A stretch of DNA of 64,000 bases from Macrotrachela quadricornifera. Lineage: Eukaryota; Rotifera; Eurotatoria; Philodinida; Philodinidae. The notes below the pieces were generated by a model that did not search any database, was not told the origin of the DNA, and saw only the letters and a program-made list of their open reading frames with translations. Made by a program: the position numbers and the translations under genes. The stretch is taken from NCBI GenBank assembly GCA_022393335.1, contig JAJEKB010000927.1, positions 38,805 through 102,804 of the forward strand. Direction: 5' to 3'. How positions within the stretch are numbered: the stretch's first letter is position 1; each line of letters opens with the position of its first letter. Of the stretch, positions 1 through 12,002 are shown piece after piece.

Positions 1-1616
1 TTTAAAATGTTAATTAATCCTTCTATTTCGTCCACTCCTTTCGCTGCTATCCAAGAATTTAGCCAATTCAAAACGGAAGAAGAAATTCTCTTTTCCATGC
101 ACTCCGTCTTTCGTATTGGTGAAATTACACAAATCGACAAAAACAGTCCACTTTATCAAGTAGAACTTACACTAACATCAGATGATGACCAACAGCTTCA
201 TACACTCACCAAATATATACAAGAAAGTGCTCATGGAACAGGATGGGAACGAATAGGTAGCTTGTTGCTTCGCATAAACCAGTTGGACAAAGCCGAAGAA
301 CTCTACACATTATTACTCGAACAGACGTCCGATGAGAGTGATGAAGCACAATATTATAATCAACTTGGATTAGTGAAGAATGAGCAAGGTGATTATGAAA
401 AGGCCATCTGGTACTATGAAAGAGGACATGAAATTCATCAAAAGACTCTTCCTCCAAATCATCCTTTATTGGCTACTTCCTACAGCAACATTGGTGGGGT
501 GTATTGCCAAATGGGAATGTTTCCAAAAGCACTTTCGTATTTTGAAAAAGCACTTGAAATTCATCAAAGATCTCTTCCTCTAAATCATCCTTCATTGGCT
601 ACTTCCTACAACAACATCGCTGTAGTGTGTGAGAACATGGGAGAGTATTCGAAAGCACTTTTATTTTTCGAAACAGCACTTAAAATTCGTCAAAAAACGC
701 TTCCTGCAAATCATCCTGATGTGGCTACTTCCTATAACAACATCGCTGGAGTGTATGACAACATCGGAGAGTATTCGAAAGCACTTCCGTTTTACGAAAA
801 AGCACTTGAAATCAAACAAAAAACTCTTCCTACAAACCATCCTTCATTGGCTACTTCCAGCAATAACATCGCTGCAGTGTATCACAACATCGGAGAGTAT
901 TCGAAAGCACTTTCGATTTATGAAAAAGCACTTGAAGTTCATCAAAAATCCCTTCCTTCAACTCACCCTTCATTGGCTACTTCCTACAATAACACCGCTG
1001 GAGTGTATTACAACATGGGAGAGTATTCGAAAGCACTTTCGTANNNNNNNNNNNNNNNNNNNNNNNNNNNNNNNNNNNNNNNNNNNNNNNNNNNNNNNNN
1101 NNNNNNNNNNNNNNNNNNNNNNNNNNNNNNNNNNNNNNNNNNNNNNNNNNNNNNNNNNNNNNNNNNNNNNNNNNNNNNNNNNNNNNNNNNNNNNNNNNNN
1201 NNNNNNNNNNNNNNNNNNNNNNNNNNNNNNNNNNNNNNNNNNNNNNNNNNNNNNNNNNNNNNNNNNNNNNNNNNNNNNNNNNNNNNNNNNNNNNNNNNNN
1301 NNNATTGGCTACTTCCTACAACAACATCGGTTTCGTGTATAACAACATGGAAGAGTATTCGAAAGCACTTTCATTTTACGAAAAAGCACTTGAAATGCGA
1401 CGAAAATCTCTTCCTGAAAATCATCCTGATTTTGCGCAGTCCTACAACAACATCGCTGCGGTGTACTACGGCATTGGAGAGTATTCGAAAACACTTTTGT
1501 ACATGGAACGTGCTCTTAACATTTTTCAAACTGCATTACCTTCGAATCATCCTAATATTAAAACTGTGCAAGAGAATTTAGAATTGGTAAGAAATAAATT
1601 GTCACGTATTATGTGA
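1..1616 (+). CDS. ADP-ribosyltransferase (C-terminal end) fused to kinesin-light-chain-like TPR array, 5' partial
   Basis: The frame is open from base 1, so the gene starts left of the window; the ATG at 7 is internal. The first residues contain a TEEEILFSMHSVFRI stretch, which I read as the ExE (EEE) catalytic motif and last strands of an arginine-type mono-ADP-ribosyltransferase. A linker follows, then 42-residue TPR units with the signature NHPxxATSYNNI and GEYSKAL. About six units precede a run of 260 N (1044-1303) and two follow it, ending in TGA at 1614-1616. The frame changes across the N run. ART plus TPR proteins of this type are a large bdelloid family; the ART part would modify arginine on target proteins and the TPRs would bind partners. 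The units are nearly identical in DNA, which suggests recent unit duplication. Family confidence is high; substrate unknown. Confidence 0.85.
1044..1303. other. Assembly gap (260 N) inside TPR repeats
   Basis: The gap lies between two copies of the 126-bp TPR unit. It breaks off after the second base of a Tyr/Ile codon and resumes at the LATSYNN part of a unit. Within one unit that distance is 54 bp, so the true size should be 54 plus a multiple of 126. The 260 shown does not fit and also breaks the frame, so it is an estimated size. Confidence 0.9.
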
Positions 1617-3500
1617 TAAATAAAGGAAAACCGTTTTCACCTACTCGAATTGTTTCTGTTTTTTTAATTTTTCTCGCGCGCGCGTACAGAGAAACTCTCT
1701 GTAATAATTGAAACACAATGGGCATAGCCGTTTGGTAAGGCAATACATGTACATACGTACATGTATAACAAGCCTTCCCGTACATGTGTGCATTTCGCTT
1801 ATTAAGAGAATTTCTCTGTAGTATTAAGGTAATAATCACCTTGGAACATAAACCTAATATACATTGTGGTTGAATAGATATTCTGGAAATAAATCTAAAA
1901 AGAAAAAAAATCGGAAAAATGATTAAAAAAGAACTTACTTTGAATTGTATTGAATTGGTTCGATTTGATTGTTATCGATGTTTGAATAGGATCCTGATTA
2001 ATGATGAAATGAAGAAAAACAGAGGTGTGTTCATATAAGCATGCAGTCATATTATCGTGTAATTGGTACAACTAATTAATTAATGAACTTTCGTCATTGA
2101 TTTCAAATAAATGAAATAAAGAAAGCAGAATGAAATTATCTATTTAATCATGAATATAATATAAATTAATTTGTAAATATTAGTTGTATTGATAGAAAAT
2201 TGAATAGATTGTTGATCAAGTGATAAATATTTGTTCTCCAGTAGTGCGAAGTATTAATATGATTTATTTATTCACGGGAGAGAGAGACAAAAATACAATG
2301 AGTTCGCTATTCAACACATGTAATGTAATACATTACGCATGTAACGAAAAAACCAAAAAAAAATCATTTAAACGGTTATTTTCAAAATTTTCATCATTTA
2401 AATGATGATTTGTTAAGGCCTCCCCCTCCCCCGAGTGAAAAATCTATTTTCTTTCCTGAACACTCAATCTTAATGAAATTTTTACTGGATATATACCTGA
2501 CCTTTGATAGTTCCCAGTAAAAGTTTGAGCCCGTAATATTGAGTTTTGCGGGAATTATCCTAACATTATAGATCAAAAACTAGGTCTCCGTGTTCGAAAG
2601 ATTTTTTCGCAGTTTTAATGATATGAACCTCGAAATAGCGTCAGAATGTACAGAAGACCTGTCGCAATCACCTAACAAAGCCGGTTTTTTCAGAAAAAAA
2701 AATTTTTTTTTAAAAGGTTTTTAGAAAAAATCTAGGTTAAGTTTTTTGAAAACTCGATTTTTTTGTAAACAACTAAATTGAAAACAAAAATTTCAGCTTT
2801 GTTAGGTTGTCGCGCTGAGCTTTAGCTTCATTTCAAGACCTTTCCGAGCTTTTTAGCATTCAAAATGGCAGAAAAATCTTTGTCACACTGACAGACAAAA
2901 ATCATTTCTCATCAAATGAAGGCTTTTTGCAAGCTTAGGACAGTACTTCTATTTTCTCTTATAATCTTTTTAGAGAGAAGTATTGTCTCAAGAAATTCAA
3001 GTTCCTCAGAACGTTTATTGGTGAAGGCCACGATACTGGCGAGTTTTATTAGAAATGAAGCTTTTCAGATAGGAAAAATCTCTTTACAAGAAATTTAGGA
3101 AATTATCGCAGTTGAAGATGTGCGAACTCATTGATTGTTGAACGAGAACTAACAGAAAGATAATTTTTTTCAAATCCAAAAATCTTGGAAGTTTTGAAAA
3201 CACCAAAAATATCCCCTTCGCAGAGTTAACGAAATTGCTGTCCGAATATTTATAAGAAAACTCGAGACGTTCGTGGTCTCAAATTTAATTTTTTTTGAAA
3301 AATCATTATTTTGACAGGATCAAAGTTTCCAAGTAGATTTCTCTTTTAATTCTATGAGTCCTGACATTTTTCTACCGAATTTAAGTTTGATAAAATATAC
3401 TATTAAGTAGCTAGATGATATTACGAAACCTCTGGTTAAGTTAAAACAAAAACTGCGTGATTATATGATTACATATTTATTCCTTTCAATGCTGATATAT
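1617..3500. other. Non-coding interval, no gene seen
   Basis: The interval follows the TPR gene. It contains an imperfect palindrome (cctaacaaagc at 2671-2681 against gctttgttagg at 2796-2806) around a T/A-rich centre, and a C-rich patch at about 2419-2433. Short open frames here lack coding character. It is probably old mobile-element debris, but no family could be named. Confidence 0.5.
2661..2816. repeat. Imperfect inverted repeat around an A/T-rich centre
   Basis: An 11-bp perfect inverted pair (2671-2681 and 2796-2806) is extended outward by weaker matches (tcgcaatca against the complement of ttgtcgcgc). The centre is made of A and T runs. It could be a foldback or the edge of a degenerate element; it is short enough that chance is not excluded. 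Confidence 0.35.
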
Positions 3501-3519
3501 ATAGTTTTGATAATACAGA

Positions 3520-4437
3520 GAAAAATAATTTTTTACGCATAAACAAACACCACAATAAGTATACATTACATCTGTTCTTTTTTCTCTTCCTTTCGTACTA
3601 CAATAAGCATATCTACGACGAGTTGAAATAACTTCTGACATATGAGCTAACAGTTGTGGTGTTTTAGGATTTCCGTATCACTAATGTTCTTTTCGAAGCG
3701 CATCTTCTTCTGATTACTCATTGCCAAAGGTCTTCCTAGCCTTTTTCTACTACAATGATTACCTATCATATCAGTGCAATGCTAATAAATGATATATATT
3801 CTATAATACTAATATTACTATTAGAAAGATGTCTTTAATAGATAAATGAATTTACCAATGACATACCAAGGAAATGAAAAAATATTCTTATAAACTTGAA
3901 AAAAGGAATCCATTGATCAATCTATATTGTTTCCTAATGCATGTCTATCAAAATAATTGAAAGAAGTGCAGAAACTTGAATTGTCAACTTTCCATTCTCC
4001 CCAATCATCCATTGAATTTTGGTTTTGTTCTTCGATTAATGAATCATTATCTTCAAAACTACTACTTTCAAATTCATGAGAACCAATTGTACTTTCATTT
4101 TCATCGGATAAGATTTCGTCACACTCTCAATCCATTATCTTTTAGAAAACAGTTAGGTTTCATCACGGCACAATGAGTCAAAACACGAATTTTTCAGAAA
4201 TTTAGATTTTTCAAGAAATCTCTCTGAAATCAAATGAACATACTTCAGTACACTTTTCGATATTGTTTATTCATACGGATGTCTGTACAATTTTGCACAA
4301 ATACGTCTTAATTACGAACATTTGTTGAAAAGATTCCTTCTAGATCTTAAAAACCACAAACATATTTGAAATTCTTTGAAAATCAGAAATTTTCACTAGC
4401 TGAGACATAAATGTCCTACTGGAACTCAAAGGGTTAA
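3520..4437 (-). pseudogene. piggyBac-like transposon relic (internally deleted)
   Basis: Read on the minus strand, about 4140-3900 gives an acidic start (ECDEILSDENESTIG and onward to SMDDWGEWKVD) like the N-terminus of piggyBac transposases. About 3640-3520 gives RRRYAYCSTKGREKR and TYCGVCLC, like their C-terminal cysteine-rich finger. The DDE catalytic core between them is missing, and stops or frame changes occur. At 4421-4433 the bases ggaactcaaaggg abut TTAA (4434-4437); read outward this is TTAA-CCCTTTGAGTTCC, a typical piggyBac-like terminus and target site. No matching left terminus was found; TTAA occurs at 3436 without CCC. The copy is dead; the family call rests on fragments. Confidence 0.6.
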
Positions 4438-5200
4438 TAGGATGAACTGTCAGAATTGCTTCTGGGAATCCATAGTTTCAATATTTTTGCCGCCGAAGGC
4501 AGCTACGCTCACAACAATTTTTTTAGAACGTTGTTATTCCCCGTGCGCGTAAAATTAGATGTTCTCTAAGGTCATAAGCATACCATTTTACAGTGGATGA
4601 ATAGGAAACTGCGTCTTACTTCGATGAAAATTTACCGGGAGGGAGGGCATTGCACACTCGTACACCCGCGGTGGTTACACCACTAGTATTATCCTGACTT
4701 TTTTTCATTCAAATACGTTTATTAAGCGTAAAATCCTAGCAATGCAAAATATCTTTCATCACTTGAAATTAAGATTTGCTGAATCTATGTAATCACAAAC
4801 TAAGTAAATCTTAGGGTAAATAGAGGTGTCAGGGTTTAGCATTTCATAGAGTTTCGTTGTCTAAGAATTCGAGCTCATTTCAATATTCAATTTTTATGTA
4901 CCTTCAATACAATGGACGATTCACATATCCTTTTACCGTCTTTTCCCACAAAGCTACAATGAGCTGCGGATTCCAAGAAATTTGACACTCTGTACGGGTT
5001 CCATTCTCAGAACAATAGAGTACATCAACAAGTCCAATGTAAAGTCTTGACATTTTGCTTTACATATTCTACAGAAACAGAAAAATAGCTCAAACATTAC
5101 TATTTTTCAACTGTAAATTTTTAAATACTATAGGTTTTTATTTTCAATTGATTATAATAAATTGAAAATGATTCGACTCTTTTTCAACTAAATTTCGAGC
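4438..5200. other. Non-coding interval, no gene seen
   Basis: This lies between the piggyBac-like terminus and the hAT-type relic. No open frame with coding character and no clear repeat was seen. Confidence 0.5.
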
Positions 5201-5204
5201 AGAA

Positions 5205-6310
5205 AATGGTTTTCTTTGGTATGTGATGAATCAACAACTAAACAGTTATGCATCATCATTAGATCCGTTGATTCCATCTACAAAATTTTTAAAGATTTTG
5301 TAGAGCTGTATGAAATATCTGCATGAAATGCTTCAACAATTGTTGAAGCAATATTTAAAGGCCATTTATATCCACTGTGTTGCACATTGTTTAGATTTAG
5401 CTGTACATGATTTAACAGATTAATGTGCTTCTATTGATAACTGCATACCTAGTATAAAAGATATTATTGATTTTATACGTCGATCACCGAAACACCTTAT
5501 TATTATGAAAGAAGTATTTAATCAAATATCATTACCTTATATGAATCTTACGACATTATGTTTAACCACATGAACTATGTGCGGTGAATTGAATGGTCCA
5601 TTATTAAAAAACTATGAACGAGGTAAAAAATGCGATGACATTTTCGTAATGCTTACTATATAATAGGTGGCGAAACAGTCATGAGAGCACCTGATTTTGA
5701 AGAAAGTTTCAAAACTATTAGCGAGATGATCTTAAAATCATTAATGTGTTCTACCCTTCTTCTCATTTCATTTGATATATAAATTTCGCAAGAAAACCTT
5801 TCAGTCAAGTACAAATAGTATCCTTAGTGGTGCGATAGTATTTTTATCGGAATGAGGAGTATTATTTTTTGTTTGCTAGCTTTTAAAAAGTTTATACATT
5901 GATAAATTAAAATTGAATTTTAGTACAAGAAGCTTTATTCGCAATAAGTGAAGGAAAAGGTGGTCCAGATATAAAAGCAAACGACTCAGATGAACAAATC
6001 ACGCACATTTTAAAGTTCTGATTGCCGTTTATAAGATGTCTTTTGCACTGATGAAACAATTATTCATCATTTTCGGCGTATTTAAAGTAAAAAAGTCTTT
6101 GTAAATGATTAATTTTAAATTATTTTATAATCAAGTAAATAAAGATAGTGAAGGTTTAACAGAAAAACCTATTCTATTTCGACTTCAACGACTACTACGA
6201 CGATATGAATCAAATACAATTCCTGTAAATCATGCAAGTTGTGAAATTGTTTTTATCAAAAACAGTATGTTGAAGCATGCCAACATTTATATCATCAAAT
6301 GAACAAAGAC
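5205..6310 (+). pseudogene. hAT/ZMYM1-type (DUF4371-like) transposase relic
   Basis: From about 5331 one frame reads AIYIHCVAHCLDLAVHDLTD, the conserved histidine/cysteine block of hAT-like transposases of the ZMYM1/DUF4371 type. In the same frame come IPSIKDIIDFIRRSP and TTLCLTT-stop-TMCGELNGPLLKNYE, where the usual Trp of the RW/TW motif is a TGA. Stops at about 5420 and 5572 interrupt it. Further pieces in shifted frames (VQEALFAISEGKGG near 5925; LFRLQRLLRRYESN near 6175; VEACQHLYHQMNK near 6265) match the later part of such proteins. Several stops and shifts show it is dead. Termini and target duplications were not found. Confidence 0.7.
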
Positions 6311-6811
6311 AGGGACTTTTTTTTAGGGAGCTGTTTCTTTTAATAACAACAACATCGAACAGTCTGAAAACGAATAATATCATATGGAGTCTCTTAGAGG
6401 ACCCTGGATTCAAACAATAAGCTATTAAACGATGAAAATTATATCCAAACTGAGCCTTATCTAATTTTGAGATCTTCCATCACCCCTGGACATATGGTAA
6501 TGTATAAGACAGAATCGTTGAATTATGATACATTTGATCTAATTGATGTTTGAAAAAGAACTATTCGTAACTTCACATTTTCATAGTATTGGCAAATTGT
6601 TTTTTTTTCTTTTTCCAAATAACTATTCGATCATTTTATTCAAATAAAGATAAAGAACACACAAAAAAAATTGTTAGAATAACGCAGAAGAATAAAAGAC
6701 AAAGTCATAAACATACATCAAGATAAACGAAAAAAACAAAATTCAAATTTCCACTAAATATTCTTTCTTTCTTTCTTTTTCTTTTATAAAGTCGATATTT
6801 GTACAATATGC
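6311..6811. other. Non-coding interval downstream of HGSNAT
   Basis: AT-rich sequence between the transposase relic and the HGSNAT stop codon. It should contain the HGSNAT 3' UTR. No further gene was seen. Confidence 0.5.
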
Positions 6812-9591
6812 TTAAAGCACAAGAAAAACTCGTTTTTTAAAGAAAATATATGCAATTATAATCCAAAAAATACATCCCCATAAAGCCATAGCAAGATGTC
6901 CTGCATGTGTATTAGCAACAACCCATTGAACAGGAAAATATGTAGCAAAAACAATATGTGCAATATAAATAAGAATTGAATTCGTTCCAGGATATTGAAA
7001 TGGTGTTGCATTCCACCATTTAAATTTATCAATAAATATATACATTATCGAAAAACCAATAAATGCTAAACCAGCTAAACAATCAACAAAATACCGTAGA
7101 AATTTCAATAATAAAAAAACTTAAAATCTTCTTACCAGTAAAAAATGAAAATGATAATGTCCAAAGATTTTTATTTAATGGCATAAGACCACCATCAAAT
7201 GTTCCTGAAGTAAGACCAACACCTATTGCCGTTGTAAAAATACCCCAAGCAAAAAGACGTATAAGTCGATCAAGATCCGATTGATACATAACTACACATC
7301 ACAAAAATCAAAAATCTTAATAAATAAAAATAAATATAGAAAAAATTTTCCAACCAAGTATTCGTCCAGCTTGAACACCTAAATAAGCTAAAAAGATAGT
7401 TGGAATAACTCCAAGTAAATTTTCTGAATCAAATGGTTGTTTACAACCTAAAAGAAAATATATTATCTTATTAAAACTAATCGTGTAAATATTTTTTTTA
7501 TACCATAAACAAGTTGACATGTTGGATATTGATATAAATGTTTATCAGTTAATATAATTCGATCAATATAACCTGTTATACCACCAGTACAATTTTCATA
7601 TTTACCATTTTCATGTAAACCCCCTAAGAAAAAAAACTATTCATAAATTCTACTAAAACAAAGAAATTAATATAAGACATTATTGTTCTAACATTTATCT
7701 ATATTTTTTCTAGAATAGTTGAATAGTCAAAGACTATGACTTAGAGTTAGAATATTTTTGTGTCTATTTTTACACAAGACCAATACAAAAAACCGAAATA
7801 GAATTATATTGTACAAACGATATTTACCAGGACCTAAATATCCAGCTGGACAATCTTCAAATGGAACTAAATAAACAACAAGTATCCAAATTGTAGTTAA
7901 ACCAATAATTAATAACCATTGAAGTGGAAAATTTGATATATCTCGAAAAACTGTTGTAACACGTTTTGCTCGTCCACTTTTAACTGTTGTTGTTGTTATT
8001 GTTGATGTATGTTTTGGATTCATATTAAGATTTGCTGTTAATGAATATTGTTTTGGTCGTGTACAAAGTACTTCAATTATTCCAATAACACCATAAACAA
8101 TAGCAAAACGTTGTAAAACACCAAGTATTCGAACATTATTTAAATCAACTTTAAAACGTGTATTAAGTATAAAACCAATAATCTAAATACAATAATATTA
8201 AAACTTATTATTTGTTTAAAAGATTAAACATACGAATAATTTTAAAGTACGCATAGCAACTTTAATAAGTAATGTTTGTTTTGAAACACCTTTATCAAGT
8301 GCATTTTTTAATGAAAATACTAATGATGCTCCTAGTATCCAAACAAATAATGGAAAAACAATATCAGCAAATGTTATTCCATGCCATGATGAATGTTGAA
8401 ATTGTGCATAACCTCCACCACCATAATTAACAAATATCATTGCGATTAAAGCTAAAATTAATCAAAAAAAAAAAGGTTTTTTAATAAGAAAAATTTTTTT
8501 TAAAATTATTTACCAAAACCACGAAATGCATCAAGACTAAGTAAACGTTTTGATCTTGGTACAATAATATGTGATACTTTATGTATTGATGGAGTTTTTG
8601 TACCATTTAAATTACATTCTGTTGAATTTATTGTATCAATTCCAGATTGACATATTGTTGTTGATGTTACTGGTGGACATGTTTGTAAATCATATGAATG
8701 TGTAGATTCTTGTGGTGGTACATGATTAAAACAACGATTTTTTATATTTAATAAATATTCACGTAATTTCATTCGTTGTGAAAATATACAAAAAATAAAT
8801 AATGCCAATAAAATAACACTTGCAACAATTAATGGTGTATAAACATTAGTTGTTAAACGTCGTGTTATTAAAACACATTTATAATTATTATCTGAAGTTG
8901 AATTTGTTGATAATGTATTAGATAATTGAACATTAAGAGTATATTGTCCATGTTCAGAAAGATAAAGAGTTTCCGAACATGATGATGTATTACTTGATTC
9001 AATACGAATATGATAAGTATATTTCGTATTTACTGTAAGATTTAATATTTGATTTGATGATAAATCTTGTGCAATTATTTCATATGGACAATCAATACAT
9101 TCAATAACTTGAATATATACTGTTAAATTGCCTGAAATCTAGATTAAAAAAGGTAATATGTATATATCTTTCAATAGAATGAAAATTTAAAATTTATTTT
9201 TTTTCCTTACTTGATTATCAACAATAATATCCACGGTAGCTTGATCTATACCTAATGGTATTGTATTATTAAATATATTTGATGATGTTCTTGTTATAAG
9301 TCGATCTTCTCCATTATTAAAACTTAATTGTCGACGTAATTGTATAAAATTACTTTGATTACTACTACTACTATTATTCATTAATAATGATGAACGAACA
9401 GTAGTTAAAAAATTTGTTCGATAGAATTCTTTTATTTCATTATTAAATGAACATTGTTGATATAATAATCGACGATCATAATGAGTAGAATCCATTGATG
9501 TACTACCAATATCATATCCAATATAAATAGATATGATTATTTGATAAAGTAATAATTGTATAATAGAAATAAAATAGAATTTTTTATACAT
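6812..9591 (-). CDS. HGSNAT: Heparan-alpha-glucosaminide N-acetyltransferase
   Basis: A multi-span lysosomal membrane enzyme that moves acetyl groups from cytosolic acetyl-CoA to terminal glucosamine of heparan sulfate during its degradation. Exons: 9591-9211, 9138-8514, 8451-8234, 8182-7828, 7623-7504, 7447-7355, 7291-7136, 7074-6812; together 736 aa, against about 635-663 in human. The ATG at 9591 begins a hydrophobic signal-like segment. The conserved core reads LLSLDAFRGFALIAMIFVNY then GGGGYAQFQHSSWHG; the His of this block corresponds to the catalytic histidine of the human enzyme. Later come GVQAGRIL, MPLNKNLWTLSF and YPGTNSILIYIAH, all family hallmarks. A Ser/Asn-rich luminal region precedes the core. 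The gene looks intact, with small introns. Confidence 0.95.
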
Positions 9592-10093
9592 GATATATTT
9601 TAAAGATTTTAATTTGTTATATTCATAATGTTCAGAATCGATCAACTATCGTTATTGTAAGTATATGTCTATGTGATCTTTGTTCTCATTAGATAACGAA
9701 AAAAAAAAATTTTTTTTTTTCTCGTTCGAATCGTACACGATAAATCCTAAATTAAACATCAATTTTGTTTTTTTTTTTTCTCAAGCATCATTATTAGTGA
9801 TTGAAAAGTATTAATATATATATGACTTTCGTTCATTTTTTCTTAGTCTTTAATTAATCATAAAAGAAAAAAAGACGAGAAGAAACGTGATTATATTTCA
9901 ATATCTTTAATATATTCTCGTTTTTTATTTCTTTTTTTTTTATAATTGATGATTATGAAAGATTGACTTGAGTTATGTTTACAATCAAACATAGACTTAT
10001 GTTGATCGATCGCTTCTAATTGGGGACAATAGGTAATTGACAAAATGTCTAGTATCAATCTAAACAAATATTAAACATGTTATTATATATATT
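9592..10093. other. Intergenic interval
   Basis: AT-rich sequence between HGSNAT (5' end) and the ANKRD40-like gene (3' end), both on the minus strand. It holds long A and T runs and no coding signal; the HGSNAT promoter presumably lies here. Confidence 0.5.
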
Positions 10094-10890
10094 TTATGAT
10101 GAAGTTTTTTCGTCAGGTTTTATTAAAATAACTTCTAACATATGATTATCTTTTAAACGTTCAATATCACGATCATTTCGAACACGAATATTAGGTAAAC
10201 GACGTAATTTATCAATATGATTTATATCAAGTTCATGACAAATAGTCATTAAAAGTCTATTAAATGAACCAATATTTGGTATTTTATTAAAATTAAATTC
10301 AATAAAATCCGTTTCAGTTGGATCATCAGCTATACGACAAAGAAGTGTAATTGTTTCATTATCATTAATTGTTGAATTTGATTTTGATTGTGATGAACTA
10401 TAAGGAAATACTGGATTACGAAGATAATTTGGAGTTATTGGAAGAGTTGTATTAGATATTGATGAAGATGAAACAGAATCTAAAGTATTAAAAAAACGAA
10501 AAGAAAGAATTTCAAGAAAAAAAAAACACTTGACTTACTATCAGATGTCGTTGATACTAAAATCTGTCGTAATAAATCATTATTACATACATGTGCTGGA
10601 GTTGATTTATCATTCGCTTCAATATTTTTATCTGCACCATTTTTAAGTAAATATTCTACAACTTGTACATGATTTCGTTTTGCTGCCCAATGTAAAGCTG
10701 TCCTATAAAAGATTAATTTAATTTAATTATTTAAAAATTAACATCTATTTTCTTTTTACCATCCATTCATAGCATTTTGACTATTAATATTTAATTTCGG
10801 TTTATTTAATAATAAATTTTCAATTTGATATAGATCACCATTACATGCTAATTCACGTAACAATTCTTCATCCGCTCGTTCAGTATTCAT
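10094..10890 (-). CDS. ANKRD40: Ankyrin repeat domain-containing protein 40-like
   Basis: Three exons (10890-10760, 10702-10539, 10479-10094) encode 226 aa, shorter than human ANKRD40 (about 368 aa). The N-terminus carries two ankyrin repeats; NSQNAMNGWTALHWAAKRNH and VQVVEYLLKNGADK match the human protein closely. A short Ser-rich linker contains TPNYLRNPVFPY, the conserved NYLxNPxFP motif. The C-terminal part (TDFIEFNFN, ICHELDINHIDKLRRLPNIR, VRNDRDIERLKDNHMLEVIL) matches the conserved C-terminal domain. The biochemical role of the family is poorly known; ankyrin repeats bind proteins. The gene is intact and lies 231 bp downstream of the next minus-strand gene. Confidence 0.88.
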
Positions 10891-11121
10891 TATTTATATT
10901 AAAATAATTAATCTCATATATATTTTTTTTTATTATTTCTTTATATCACCTGTACGTTTTTTTCTTCTTATAACCAATAAAAATAAATGATAAAACCTCC
11001 TTTAATATTAATTCAGATGGAAGCAGATATTAAACAATAAATTAAAAAAAGCAAACGAAGATTTTTTATATATAAAATCTGATTAAATCAAATATATATA
11101 TTATGTTTATTTACTAAAAAA

Positions 11122-12002
11122 TTAATACAAAATAGCAGTATCATCTCTTAATTGTGCTAAACGTGCTTTACGCATTAATGTTGCATTTGAATAACTATTT
11201 GTTCGTATATGAATTGGTTCAAGTGAATTTTCATTACTTGATATTGTTGTTGTTAATATTGATGGTGTTAATGAACGATAATAATCAAATGGTAATAAAT
11301 CATTTGTTTGTCGACAACTTTGAGAATATTTTAAAGCATATGTTGGTTTTTCTTTTGATTTTATATATAATATATGATTAAGTTCATTTAAATATTTAAA
11401 TTGTTTAGAATTTAATTGTTGATATGATTGAAGATCTATACCTAGATTAGATATTGTTGGAGATACAGATGATGATGATGTATATATTGGTATTTCATTT
11501 GGTGGATTAATATAACAACTAAATATTAAAAATAAAGATTTACAAAAAAATAATGTCAAACAGATTTGATTAAAGAATTCAATTTTTAGTCTTATTAATA
11601 AAATCTATTTTACCGATCATAATTATTTTTTGTTATTGATATTTTATTATCATAATGATATGGTTTTGTTATTATTAATGATTCATTTCGTTGTAATTTA
11701 TTTAAATTTTTAACATTTTGATTAATTAAATGTGGTGGATTAAATGATAATGATATTGCTGAATCATTTGTATTATATCGTTTTTTTCGTTTATTTTTAT
11801 TATTAGATTTATTTGATGAAAATTTTTGTAAACGTGGATATTCTTGTTTATATGATGATAAAGAAAATTTTTTTTTATGTCTTTTTAAATGTAATTTACG
11901 ATGACGAATAAACCAAATTATAAAACAAATAATTATAATAATTAATATAATACCAATAATACTAAAAGTTATAGTAATAATTATTTTATCACGTTCTTCC
12001 AT
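11122..12002 (-). CDS. Single-pass membrane protein of unknown function
   Basis: Two exons (12002-11614, 11518-11122) encode 261 aa. After six mostly charged residues comes a long hydrophobic segment (about residues 8-32) followed by RHRKLHLKRHKKKF, a strong positive stop-transfer. This suggests a signal-anchor protein with its N-terminus outside and about 225 residues in the cytosol. The cytosolic part is rich in Asn, Ser, Lys and Tyr and looks disordered, with a more conserved-looking C-terminus (MRKARLAQLRDDTAILY). I recognise no family. It could be a receptor tail or a lineage-specific adaptor; the splice sites and open frame make it a real gene. Confidence 0.72.

Noticed and set aside
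206..457. Open frame antisense to the ART-TPR gene
   Set aside because: It mirrors a strong coding frame on the opposite strand and has no independent support.
2220..3098. Short open frames in the left non-coding region
   Set aside because: Random composition, no motif, no splice context.
9592..9645. N-terminal extension of HGSNAT
   Set aside because: The open frame extends upstream but starts with TTG; the first ATG is at 9591 and precedes the signal-like segment.
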